The translations under genes and the position numbers were made by a program. From a virus, in IMG/VR virus record IMGVR_UViG_3300042527_000179, positions 1-20,060 of that record: a stretch of DNA of 20,060 nt, one strand, 5' to 3'. This document shows positions 6,214 to 12,132 of this stretch, one piece after another. Position 1 is the first letter of the stretch; every line of letters starts with the position of its first letter. The notes under the pieces were generated by a model that ran no database searches, was not told where the DNA came from, and saw only the letters and a program-made list of their open reading frames with translations.

Positions 6214-7598
6214 AATGGTAAATTTTTAATGATTTTCTCTAGCACTCTAACTACAATGGAATTTCCTGCCTGCTTATAGGCTTGACTATCTGATACAGGC
6301 CATGTAAAGGTATCAGGGAAATCCATCAATCTAAAACATTCACGTGGGGTTAGCCGTCTTATTTTCACTCCGTCCCATAACCTAGTTGTGTTGTGATGTG
6401 GCTCTGTTAGTGTAGGTGAGTGGTCCTGAACTTTTCTGTTGTACGTGTCTATTACTTTAGGCATACCTATAGGCAGGTCATTTTGCTGAATGGTCTCATT
6501 TAGCCTTTTGCAGTTGTATTGAATGACCCCCTGATTGCAAGCTGTATCTAACGTCTGAGCTACTCCCTTCCCCACTCTGCCTCTCCTGGTTTGACTGTTA
6601 GGCACTGAGAAGTTGATGCTGTCTCCCTCAGTAGCCTCTTCGTATCCTTTTGATGTGGCTGAGTTGATTTTAATCACAGGCTGTCCGCTTCTATCTTCAC
6701 GAGCTCTTGCAGGTATCGTTGGGCAGTTGCCATCCTCTATCTCTCTGAATCCTTTGCCATCTTCATGTGTTCTCCATGTACCTATTTTTATGCTGTTGTC
6801 AGTAGGGCATAAAGCTGCATTTGCTCTAATACAACTAGCAACGTCATCACCATCTTTGGGTGTAAATATAAATCCTGTCCCCTTTTCGTTATGGTTGTCG
6901 TTGTGCTTGGTGAATCCGTTAATCATCTTCTCACTTAAAAAATACTTGTCATCAACATTCTCCTCAAGCACATCCTTGAGCCTCTTAGTTAGCTCCTCAT
7001 CTTCAGGCCAGGTGAACGTGTTGTCATGGTCATCTCGTATGCCTATCAAAAATACTCGCTCCCTGTTCTGTGGTATACCGTGCTTCTTAGCGTTCAATAC
7101 CTTCCAATGCAAGTGATACGGAACGGAGTCCTCTGTAGGCATCATCGTGGCTATGCCATTGACCGACTTGCCTCCCAAGTAATCAATCCACTCTTGGAAT
7201 GTTCTTCCTATCTTGTCTTTCTTGTTTGCCTTGTCATGAGATAGTAAACCCCTGACGTTTTCAAAGATAAAAAATCGTGGCTTGTTGACCCTGATGAACT
7301 CTAAACTATTGAAGAATAATATACCCCTATCGTCATCTTTACCTAACCTCTTCCCTGCCATACTGAACGCTTGGCATGGCGGAGAGGTCATGTAGATATC
7401 AAGTGATTCAGATGGTATCTTGCGATCATAAACATTCTCAGGAAAGTATTCAGGCTCTCCGTAATTTTGTATGAATGTTTGTCTTGAGTATTTGTCCATA
7501 TCACATGCAAATAACTCCCTGTAATTTATTCCAAGCCTGGTTAAAGCTTGATTAAACGCTCCTACTCCTGAGAAGTCGCTTCCTACTTTTACTTCCAT
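6210..7598 (-). CDS. dcm: DNA (cytosine-5) methyltransferase, orphan
   Basis: The 462-aa protein has the ordered motifs of C5-cytosine methyltransferases: motif I SDFSGVGAF (7-15), motif IV with catalytic Cys75 (TSPPCQAFSM), motif VI FENVRG (112-117), motif VIII QNRERVFLIG (177-186), motif IX RRLTPRECFRLMDFP (414-428) and motif X AGNSIVVRV (444-452). The long stretch from about 215 to 410 is the target-recognition region. It holds four loosely similar blocks of a CPT..AR..G..VIK type. It uses S-adenosylmethionine to methylate cytosine, probably to protect phage DNA from host restriction. No restriction enzyme gene is adjacent. The symbol is generic and does not imply CCWGG specificity. Confidence 0.95.
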   Translation of the reverse strand: MEVKVGSDFSGVGAFNQALTRLGINYRELFACDMDKYSRQTFIQNYGEPEYFPENVYDRKIPSESLDIYMTSPPCQAFSMAGKRLGKDDDRGILFFNSLEFIRVNKPRFFIFENVRGLLSHDKANKKDKIGRTFQEWIDYLGGKSVNGIATMMPTEDSVPYHLHWKVLNAKKHGIPQNRERVFLIGIRDDHDNTFTWPEDEELTKRLKDVLEENVDDKYFLSEKMINGFTKHNDNHNEKGTGFIFTPKDGDDVASCIRANAALCPTDNSIKIGTWRTHEDGKGFREIEDGNCPTIPARAREDRSGQPVIKINSATSKGYEEATEGDSINFSVPNSQTRRGRVGKGVAQTLDTACNQGVIQYNCKRLNETIQQNDLPIGMPKVIDTYNRKVQDHSPTLTEPHHNTTRLWDGVKIRRLTPRECFRLMDFPDTFTWPVSDSQAYKQAGNSIVVRVLEKIIKNLPL

Positions 7599-7600
7599 AA

Positions 7601-7640
7601 TGTTGGTTTGTGTTGGTTTATGTTGGTTTTGTGTTGATTT
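7601..7640. repeat. 10-bp tandem repeat (TGTTGGTTTN) before the methyltransferase
   Basis: TGTTGGTTTG (7601), TGTTGGTTTA (7611) and TGTTGGTTTT (7621) follow each other at exactly 10 bases, and a fourth copy, TGTTGATTT, starts at 7632. They abut the methyltransferase start codon, so the mRNA leader reads as repeated AAACCAACA. One-turn spacing suits a protein bound along one face of the helix, or an RNA-level control of translation. Confidence 0.7.
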
Positions 7641-7646
7641 TTTTTT

Positions 7647-7856
7647 CTTAAACCCTTGATTTTACTAGGATAATGTTAAAATGTTAATTTTTATACCCTA
7701 ATTCGAAAATAAAAAAAATATATATATATAGTATAATAATATATAGAAAAAAATATTTCTTAATATTTTGGGCAAAAAATTGACATTTCGACATTTTTAA
7801 GCGTAAGTCCTTGTAAATAAAGGGTTTAAGTTGTGTTGATTTCATTTAGAATCAAC
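7647..7856. other. AT-rich intergenic region flanked by an 11-bp inverted repeat
   Basis: CTTAAACCCTT (7647-7657) is repeated inverted as AAGGGTTTAAG (7820-7830). Between them lies very AT-rich DNA, with an alternating TATATA run near 7718-7730 and only a few G or C between about 7700 and 7765. A hairpin GTTGATT (7835-7841) / AATCAAC (7850-7856) spans the stop of the upstream 53-aa gene. Together with the 10-bp repeats this resembles an unwinding element or a promoter region. No standard TAnnTTTG element is seen on the minus strand. Confidence 0.45.
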
Positions 7857-8003
7857 ATCGGTCAACACTAGAAACATTATCGTTATCCCCAATAGACTGA
7901 TAGTCAGATAGTTATGCGTGTCTTCTGGAATGTCGATTTTTCTTTTGCTTAGAATCCATACAAATAGTACGAATATCATGGTCATTTTGCCTATTGTTTT
8001 CAT
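7842..8003 (-). CDS. 53-aa membrane protein with two predicted spans
   Basis: The frame begins MKTIGKMTMIFVLFVWILSK, with a first hydrophobic helix. It then has a polar loop (KRKIDIPEDTHNY) and a second helix (LTISLLGITIMFLVLTD). It should sit in the inner membrane as a helical hairpin. The stop codon lies in the loop of a small hairpin. It is the last gene before the intergenic stretch upstream of the methyltransferase. Function is unknown. Confidence 0.6.
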   Translation of the reverse strand: MKTIGKMTMIFVLFVWILSKRKIDIPEDTHNYLTISLLGITIMFLVLTDVDSK

Positions 8004-8017
8004 GGCTGTAGTTTTAG

Positions 8018-8593
8018 TTATTTACTCTCATCACAATCATCAGTTATGTGATGCTGTGATATTTCGTCTGTGTAGTACATGGAGATGTGTAGGTCATCAA
8101 AATAGTATGGCTCTTCTATCTCTTCGTTAATGCAAATGAAGTTTAGTATGCTCCCTACCTTGTGACTATCTTCTTTCCATCCATCTAGCCACTGGGGTGC
8201 ATCGTTCTCGTAGAACGATATGAACCCATCTCGGCTTGTGTACTTGTCTCTGATGTACTTACTAAACGCATCATAGTTGTCCGCTATGTATTGATCAACC
8301 AGGGAATCGTTAAACTCAATCTCGCAATTGATTGAATCGTTTGAAAAGTTATAGAATCTTGGACTTTGTATGCTCTCGAATTTTATACTTGAAACAAAAT
8401 CAGATAGACTGCCTTCAACGAAATCACAGTACTTCTTTGCGATGTCTTGGTAGTATATATTCCAATCAATAAAGTCCTCGAAGCATTTATCTTCAGGTAT
8501 GTTGTAGTAGTCCTCTTCACCATCAAAACATGGTTCGCTCCAAATTGACCCGTAGAAACCACTAAATAGTGGTAGATATGTGTTTGCTTTCAT
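8018..8593 (-). CDS. Conserved acidic phage protein, 191 aa
   Basis: This protein starts MKANTYLPLFSGFYGSIWSE. The LPLFSGFYGSIW block near the N-terminus is one I have seen in Bacteroidetes phage proteins without known function. The rest is very rich in Asp, Glu, Tyr and Phe, giving a strongly acidic, aromatic protein. Such surface charge is typical of DNA-mimic anti-restriction proteins, but no ArdA-type motif is present, so that is speculation. The start overlaps the stop of the WYL_2-like gene (ATGA). Confidence 0.65.
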   Translation of the reverse strand: MKANTYLPLFSGFYGSIWSEPCFDGEEDYYNIPEDKCFEDFIDWNIYYQDIAKKYCDFVEGSLSDFVSSIKFESIQSPRFYNFSNDSINCEIEFNDSLVDQYIADNYDAFSKYIRDKYTSRDGFISFYENDAPQWLDGWKEDSHKVGSILNFICINEEIEEPYYFDDLHISMYYTDEISQHHITDDCDESK

Positions 8594-8814
8594 TTTAATT
8601 CAGTTATAGTGTTTAAATTAATCATTCTAAATTCTCTCTTGTGCATGTCGAACACAACCATTAGTCCCTTGTCCGATGGATTGAACGACATACCTACTCC
8701 CTTTACTCCCTTTCGAACTCCTAGCCTTGCGACCATTCTTCTAAGAGAACCATCCTTCTTGATAAAGGTTACAGAAAACATCCTGTTGCCCTTTGCTAAA
8801 ATTTGATCTTTCAT
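8590..8814 (-). CDS. WYL_2 (DUF2693)-like SH3 beta-barrel protein
   Basis: Starting at 8814, the 74-aa protein contains FSVTFIKKDGSLRRMVARLG, GVGMSFNPSDKGLMVVFDM and FRMINLNTITELK. This is the pattern of the small WYL_2/Sm-like SH3 barrel proteins common in Bacteroidetes and crAss-like phages: VxFxKKDGxxRxMxxRLGV, then LxVxDM, then RxINLxTI. These are thought to be nucleic-acid or protein binders; no enzyme activity is expected. ATGA overlaps on both sides place it in a tightly coupled gene run. The upstream in-frame extension is read inside the previous gene and was discarded. Confidence 0.8.
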   Translation of the reverse strand: MKDQILAKGNRMFSVTFIKKDGSLRRMVARLGVRKGVKGVGMSFNPSDKGLMVVFDMHKREFRMINLNTITELK

Positions 8815-8954
8815 TTTGATTCTATTTTGGTTATTAATTCTTTTAACTTTTCTTCGGGAACATCCTTCGATAGTTCGCACACTAGCTCCAACAATTTTGT
8901 TGAGTTGCCAGTTAGGTCTATTAGTTCAATTAAGAACTTTGCTCTTGTTGTCAT
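8811..8954 (-). CDS. 47-aa helical protein
   Basis: This small frame starts MTTRAKFLIELIDLTGNSTK and ends in a charged helix (EEKLKELITKIESK). It is predicted to be two amphipathic helices and could form a coiled coil. It is supported by exact ATGA overlaps with both neighbours, which would be unlikely by chance. No family is recognised. Confidence 0.65.
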   Translation of the reverse strand: MTTRAKFLIELIDLTGNSTKLLELVCELSKDVPEEKLKELITKIESK

Positions 8955-9172
8955 AAGTTCGAAAATATTAATTGGTCAAACTCTGCTACACTAATGTAGT
9001 CGAATGGGAATTCTCTCTTTAGTGCGTTTACTAGTGTGTCGTTGTTGTAGTCATCGCTTGAACTAACGATTGGTTGAATGACATCGGATATCTCGTTGTC
9101 ACTAAGTGTGGTCACTAGGTAGAAGTCCTCTTCTTCCCATGCCGTTGTACAGATTTTAATTACTCTTGTCAT
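8951..9172 (-). CDS. Conserved small acidic phage protein, 73 aa
   Basis: The protein reads MTRVIKICTTAWEEEDFYLV, followed by a block (IQPIVSSSDDYNNDTLVNAL) and a C-terminal FDYISVAEFDQLIFSNL. The combination xVIKIxTTAxEEEDFxLxT is one I recognise from Bacteroidetes phage hypotheticals. It is acidic and mixed alpha/beta. The stop overlaps the next start by ATGA. Function is unknown. Confidence 0.7.
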   Translation of the reverse strand: MTRVIKICTTAWEEEDFYLVTTLSDNEISDVIQPIVSSSDDYNNDTLVNALKREFPFDYISVAEFDQLIFSNL

Positions 9173-9176
9173 GATA

Positions 9177-9344
9177 TTAGATTTTATTGATTAAGAATGA
9201 TGACACATCGTTCCATGATGTTGTCGCAATTATATCCCTTGCGTATGCCTCAGCATCTTCGTAGCTGAACTGCTCAGTCCATTTGACCATTAGCTCGTTC
9301 TGATTGTTGTCGTAGAAGACAACTTGAAATTTTGATAGTTCCAT
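9177..9344 (-). CDS. 55-aa hypothetical protein
   Basis: The frame starts MELSKFQVVFYDNNQNELMV and continues KWTEQFSYEDAEAYARDIIA, ending in SFLINKI. The layout is two strands, a helix with Ala-Tyr-Ala repeats, and a third strand, typical of tiny phage accessory proteins. It ends 4 bases before the next start. No function can be assigned. Confidence 0.65.
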   Translation of the reverse strand: MELSKFQVVFYDNNQNELMVKWTEQFSYEDAEAYARDIIATTSWNDVSSFLINKI

Positions 9345-9356
9345 GGTTATTTGTTT

Positions 9357-9527
9357 TTAATTGTTTTCAAATTCATTTACCCCAGCCCATTCAAGTAACT
9401 CAACATCACCTTCTTCAATGTATTTACTGAGGCTTTGTAGTTGTGCTATCTCTCCGTAGCTTATTGTACCTTGCCGAATTTCTTGGCGTAGTTCTTCAAG
9501 AATTTTTTTGATTTCAGTTGTTTTCAT
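9357..9527 (-). CDS. Conserved 56-aa phage protein (YIEEGDVELLEWAG type)
   Basis: The protein begins MKTTEIKKILEELRQEIRQG, then ISYGEIAQLQSLSKYIEEGD and a C-terminal VELLEWAGVNEFENN. The block EIxxLQxLxxxIxxxDVELxExAGxxEF is recurrent in Bacteroidetes phage genomes. It is helical and acidic and might be an adaptor or inhibitor peptide. Its ATG overlaps the stop of the 124-aa gene (ATGA). Function is unknown. Confidence 0.75.
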   Translation of the reverse strand: MKTTEIKKILEELRQEIRQGTISYGEIAQLQSLSKYIEEGDVELLEWAGVNEFENN

Positions 9528-9898
9528 GGTGTAAATATTTTACGTTCTACAATTTGCATTCTTTCAAATTCTAACTTGTCTGCATTGTTGCCGTTGTTGT
9601 CTATCCAATGTGGCATTACTCGTGGATTGTATGATACCTGACCTTTCATCCATAGATTTTCTATTGAGTACATCACCACATCTTCCGCCATAATCCATGC
9701 ACATACGGTTTTATTTGATCCCTGGTTTATCTTGTTTGCAGCTGATTTTTGATTGTAAAGTTTTCCGTTTATAATTACTGCTTCAAACTCTGATGGGTCA
9801 AAGAACCAAACCTTTTTGTTTGTGATATCTTCTATCCTCCACTTCATATAGTTCTCACCTTTCCCAAGGTGGAATCTAATTTTAAATTTTCGTTTCAT
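9524..9898 (-). CDS. Conserved phage protein (RFHLGKGENYMKW type), 124 aa
   Basis: The N-terminus carries FKIRFHLGKGENYMKWRIED. Later blocks are VWFFDPSEFEAVIINGKLYN, SNKTVCAWIMAEDV and YNPRVMPHWIDNNGNN. This order of blocks (RFHLGxGxNYMKW, YDP, LxNQKxxAxKI, KTVCAWI, YNPRVxPHW) matches a conserved hypothetical family I know from Bacteroidetes mobile elements and phages. The fold appears beta-rich. The invariant His, Arg, Asn and Trp residues could form an active site or nucleotide pocket, but no role is established. Confidence 0.75.
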   Translation of the reverse strand: MKRKFKIRFHLGKGENYMKWRIEDITNKKVWFFDPSEFEAVIINGKLYNQKSAANKINQGSNKTVCAWIMAEDVVMYSIENLWMKGQVSYNPRVMPHWIDNNGNNADKLEFERMQIVERKIFTP

Positions 9899-9900
9899 GG

Positions 9901-10050
9901 TTAATCAATTTTAAATACGTCCATAATTTTTACTCCTTTCCTATTCATCATTGCCCACCAATTTTTCATGTGGTTTTCATCGTTGAATGTTTTCTTTATG
10001 GTTTTCAAATCACCATAAAAGCTTTTGATTATAATGCTGTATGCTATCAT
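9901..10050 (-). CDS. 49-aa hypothetical protein
   Basis: The frame starts MIAYSIIIKSFYGDLKTIKK and contains MKNWWAMMNRKGVKIMDVFK. The beginning alternates hydrophobic residues (a strand) and the rest is a basic helix with a Trp-Trp pair. Its start overlaps the stop of the 95-aa gene by ATGA and its stop lies 2 bases before the next start. No family is recognised. Confidence 0.65.
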   Translation of the reverse strand: MIAYSIIIKSFYGDLKTIKKTFNDENHMKNWWAMMNRKGVKIMDVFKID

Positions 10051-10334
10051 GATATTGCTTCTTGATATGTGTTAAAAAATTCCTCCTCTCCAGTTTTAAA
10101 ATCAACCTTGATGTATTCTACATCTTGACCAAAACATGATGCTATTGATATTCCATTGTCTAGGGCAAAGTAAACATAGCCTGTGTATTGATTCATTCCT
10201 ATGTCCATTATTGATTCGCCATGGCAATTTCTCAAGTATGCATCGTGTACCTTTATTGCACTCTCTAGGTCTGAGCTACCTAGATTCTCTACAAATTTGC
10301 AATATGGTGTTAAATCTACAAATGTTATTTTCAT
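10047..10334 (-). CDS. Hypothetical protein, 95 aa
   Basis: The protein begins MKITFVDLTPYCKFVENLGS and includes YTGYVYFALDNGISIASCFG and a final EEEFFNTYQEAIS. It is mixed alpha/beta with three cysteines. The repeated Gly-Tyr strand pair resembles small phage proteins that bind partners through a beta sheet. No motif of an enzyme is visible. It is coupled by ATGA to the 49-aa gene. Confidence 0.65.
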   Translation of the reverse strand: MKITFVDLTPYCKFVENLGSSDLESAIKVHDAYLRNCHGESIMDIGMNQYTGYVYFALDNGISIASCFGQDVEYIKVDFKTGEEEFFNTYQEAIS

Positions 10335-10355
10335 GATTCCTGGATTTTAATTATA

Positions 10356-10655
10356 TTACCAACTGTTTAAACTTCGTTTTCTATTTGCATTGTTTTCCCA
10401 CGCATCTTCACACATGGCACGTAACTCTGCATCTTGAATGTCATATGTACCACCGATACCACGATAGCTACCACCTCTACCTCCATAGCTAGATGTTTTT
10501 ATCATACCTGTCTCGTGTAGGTATCTTACCACCTCATCTGTTCTGTCTTTGAATACGCTGTATACATCAATAGTTTTTAGTTGACCATATGCACCTGAAT
10601 AGCAAGTCTTAAGATAATTCACCATAGACTCGCAGATAAATTGTTTTGTATTCAT
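10356..10655 (-). CDS. Hypothetical protein, 99 aa, possible winged helix
   Basis: The protein starts MNTKQFICESMVNYLKTCYS. It has TDEVVRYLHETGMIKTSSYG, which reads like the recognition part of a small winged helix (helix, then a turn into a strand), followed by a glycine-rich segment with GGRGG and GGT. The C-terminus is an acidic-then-basic helix (LRAMCEDAWENNANRKRSLN). A DNA-binding role would fit an early phage gene, but the call rests on pattern only. Confidence 0.6.
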   Translation of the reverse strand: MNTKQFICESMVNYLKTCYSGAYGQLKTIDVYSVFKDRTDEVVRYLHETGMIKTSSYGGRGGSYRGIGGTYDIQDAELRAMCEDAWENNANRKRSLNSW

Positions 10656-10666
10656 GGTTTCTAGAT

Positions 10667-10846
10667 TTAAATGTTAGACTTTTTGATTAAAATTCCGCCT
10701 CCTACGATACCTGCGAATAGTACATACACTACCACCATTGCGTGACCTTTGGTATCCATTAGGAATCCCGTTACACTAGATACAACAGGCAATACTATTC
10801 CGATTGTTGTCATTGCCATTCCGATTAAAAAAAATACTGCTTTCAT
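10667..10846 (-). CDS. 59-aa membrane protein with two predicted spans
   Basis: Starting at 10846, MKAVFFLIGMAMTTIGIVLP begins a first hydrophobic helix, and HAMVVVYVLFAGIVGGGILI forms a second; the loop is FLMDTKGH and the tail is KKSNI. The upstream GTG alternative adds only a short odd extension and was not used. This is one of at least five two-span or one-span miniproteins in the left arm. Function is unknown. Confidence 0.6.
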   Translation of the reverse strand: MKAVFFLIGMAMTTIGIVLPVVSSVTGFLMDTKGHAMVVVYVLFAGIVGGGILIKKSNI

Positions 10847-10893
10847 GATTATTTGGTTTAAATGTGCGTTACCAAGTCGCACCCCTTGTTTTA

Positions 10894-11115
10894 TTATTGT
10901 ATTGTTAATTGATATCCTCTTTTTACTAAATAATTTAATTTTGTTTTAAGATATTTTAAACCGCTTTTTAAATCTTCAAAGTTTTCACCTTTATAGTAAT
11001 AAGTATGCTGTACTGATAGTTTGTTTCCATTTCTCTCAACTATCCATTCATCACATATAACTATTCTTAGTTTTTCTGAAGCTATAATTTTGTTTGTTAT
11101 TTCAATTGTTTTCAT
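10894..11115 (-). CDS. Hypothetical protein, 73 aa
   Basis: The protein starts MKTIEITNKIIASEKLRIVI and continues with beta strands (EWIVERNGNKLSVQHTYYY) and a long basic amphipathic helix (DLKSGLKYLKTKLNYLVKRG). It is basic overall. As the second gene of the leftward transcript it would be made very early after infection. I do not recognise the family. Confidence 0.6.
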   Translation of the reverse strand: MKTIEITNKIIASEKLRIVICDEWIVERNGNKLSVQHTYYYKGENFEDLKSGLKYLKTKLNYLVKRGYQLTIQ

Positions 11116-11137
11116 AGCGTTTTTTTTTAAAGGTTAA

Positions 11138-11248
11138 TTAACGATGCGAAAAAGGGATGCGTACTCGTTGTGTACGTATTAATATTCCCTCATTGAAGAA
11201 TCCCCATACCTCGAAGACTCCATCAATCTTGATGATTTTACTTGACAT
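11138..11248 (-). CDS. 36-aa peptide, first gene of the leftward operon
   Basis: The frame begins MSSKIIKIDGVFEVWGFFNE and ends RTQRVRIPFSHR. The block IKIDGVFEVWGxFNEGxLxRTQRV looks like a short single-domain beta protein. It starts 25 bases after the structured element at 11273-11511 on the minus strand. If that element is transcribed leftward it would be the leader of this gene. The case rests on sensible codon content and position; no family name is known. Confidence 0.5.
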   Translation of the reverse strand: MSSKIIKIDGVFEVWGFFNEGILIRTQRVRIPFSHR

Positions 11249-11272
11249 ATTACATTTGATTTATTGGTTAGT

Positions 11273-11511
11273 GGTGCATTCGGTTTCGCTCCGATTAATT
11301 AGTCTTACTAAATGCACCTAGTTTTTGACAGCCACGTGAAACCGCTGTCTCTCTTCTTTATCCCTAAGTACTTGCGTACCTGGTTTTGACATCACCCACC
11401 TGAGTAGTGTAATGATTGCCGTAGCTTTGGGGAGTCTTTATACTTACCCCACTACTCTAGGTCTGACCTACCCCGTTAATGTTTATTGTCTTACCAAGAT
11501 GTCAAAAAACC
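11273..11511. ncRNA. Highly structured element, possible leader or noncoding RNA
   Basis: Several perfect helices are packed into 239 bases. GGTGCATT (11273-11280) pairs with AATGCACC (11311-11318) around two small hairpins. GACAGC (11327-11332) pairs with GCTGTC (11344-11349). TTTTGACATC (11384-11393) pairs with GATGTCAAAA (11498-11507), with GG/CC extending it after a 2-base bulge. Inside that closing helix lie GAGTAGTG (11402-11409) / CACTACTC (11450-11457), GGGGAGT / ACTTACCCC within it, and TAGG/CCTA (11458-11470). No ORF covers it. The strand is undecided because the stems are fully Watson-Crick. The minus strand would make it a leader of the left operon. It could also be DNA-level (origin or operator). 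Confidence 0.55.
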
Positions 11512-11593
11512 CCGTCGGCTCGTTTGCCTTACATCACAAAGAACGTAACTCTATTTCTAAATGATACACTTTTTTTTTAGGTAGATTGTAAAT

Positions 11594-11657
11594 TACGTAG
11601 AACTACGTAGAAAGATCTACGTATAACTACGTAGTGCTATCTACGTATAACTACGTA
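11594..11657. promoter_or_regulatory. Array of six TACGTA palindromes with 24-bp period
   Basis: TACGTA occurs at 11594, 11604, 11618, 11628, 11642 and 11652: spacing alternates 10, 14, 10, 14, 10. This gives three 24-bp units, each with two self-complementary sites one helical turn apart. The last two units are nearly identical (ATCTACGTATAACTACGTAG). The array lies between the structured element and the rightward region, where early promoters are expected. It is best explained as cooperative binding sites of a dimeric regulator or replication initiator. Confidence 0.75.
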
Positions 11658-11811
11658 GTTGACGGGTTATGTTCACGGGCATTTCGCTCTGAAACGTAAG
11701 CTAGGTAAGGCTTTCAGGATATTACATAATATTGGTTGTAAAAATGTAACTATCCTGGACATTGGGATAGGTGTTGCCTACCCTCTACAGGTATGCCAAC
11801 AGCTACGCCAA

Positions 11812-11843
11812 CCAACCGACCAACCGACATGCCGACCAATCGA
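11812..11843. repeat. 8-bp tandem repeat, four units
   Basis: Four adjacent 8-base units can be read: CCAACCGA (11812), CCAACCGA (11820), CATGCCGA (11828) and CCAATCGA (11836). The CCGAC core recurs at 11900-11904 and 11916-11920. The copies are degenerate, as expected of binding sites rather than of recent slippage. Confidence 0.6.
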
Positions 11844-11882
11844 AATGCATTTCTATTTAACATAATGCAAATTATATAACAG

Positions 11883-11901
11883 ACCTACCTACCTACCTAC
11901 C
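11883..11901. repeat. ACCT tandem repeat
   Basis: ACCT is repeated four times from 11883 to 11898 and is followed by ACC. It is a short tetranucleotide microsatellite in noncoding DNA, close to further CCGAC sites. Copy number could vary between related genomes. Confidence 0.75.
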
Positions 11902-11962
11902 GACAGGCCGAACGTCCGACAGGAAAGAATGTGTATGTATGTACATAAGTATTGTAACATAT

Positions 11963-11990
11963 TGATGGGCATCACCATGCCAAATGGCAT
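11963..11990. other. Two mutually exclusive hairpins
   Basis: GGCAT (11968-11972), ATGCC (11977-11981) and GGCAT (11986-11990) allow the middle segment to pair with either neighbour. TGATG/CATCA (11963-11974) offers a third alternative. Competing hairpins in an untranslated leader are typical of attenuation or RNA switching, but the transcribed strand is not known. Confidence 0.35.
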
Positions 11991-12111
11991 ACAGGCAAAA
12001 AGCCAAAAAATCCGACTGAAAATCTGGAAATCAAGACCCCCCCCATAAATTTCAAACGGTTTTCCGATCGGCCTGGCTCGCGTCAATCCCCCCTATTACC
12101 CAAAAATTCTG

Positions 12112-12119
12112 TATATTTG
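12112..12119 (+). promoter_or_regulatory. Bacteroidetes-type -7 element, start of right arm
   Basis: TATATTTG matches the TAnnTTTG consensus used by Bacteroidetes housekeeping sigma factor. It lies 14 bases before the ATG of the first rightward gene. No clear -33 TTTG is present at 19-21 bases upstream (C-rich there), so an activator may be required. Confidence 0.5.
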
Positions 12120-12132
12120 ACAAAAAAAAGAA

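Larger units (their letters stand above)
11658..12111. other. Intergenic region without a convincing gene
   Basis: No credible reading frame covers this stretch. It contains smaller inverted repeats: CTATCC..GGATAG near 11750-11770 and the palindrome CCGATCGG near 12064-12071. It also has two tandem-repeat tracts (listed separately), a run of eight C near 12037-12044, and a region (12037-12091) clearly richer in G and C than the neighbouring genes. It leads into a TATATTTG element at 12112, so it may be a long leader/operator of the right arm. Confidence 0.4.

Noticed and set aside
6613-7116. 167-aa plus-strand reading frame inside the methyltransferase gene
   Set aside because: Serine/leucine-rich antisense shadow of a strongly supported gene.
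10864-10882. GTGCG/CGCAC hairpin as terminator
   Set aside because: Only 5 bp with a 9-nt loop and no U run; too weak.
11273-11511. Retron or diversity-generating element RNA
   Set aside because: No reverse transcriptase reading frame nearby, and no template/variable repeat pair seen.
11594-11657. CRISPR-like array
   Set aside because: Repeat units are short palindromes with 4- and 8-base gaps, no spacers of 25-40 bases and no cas genes.
11659-11865. 68-aa plus-strand reading frame (TTG start) in the divergent region
   Set aside because: No ATG start, passes through the 8-bp repeats, composition unlike neighbouring genes.
11889-12086. 65-aa minus-strand reading frame
   Set aside because: TTG start, runs through the poly-C tract and ACCT repeat; no family signal; likely chance.
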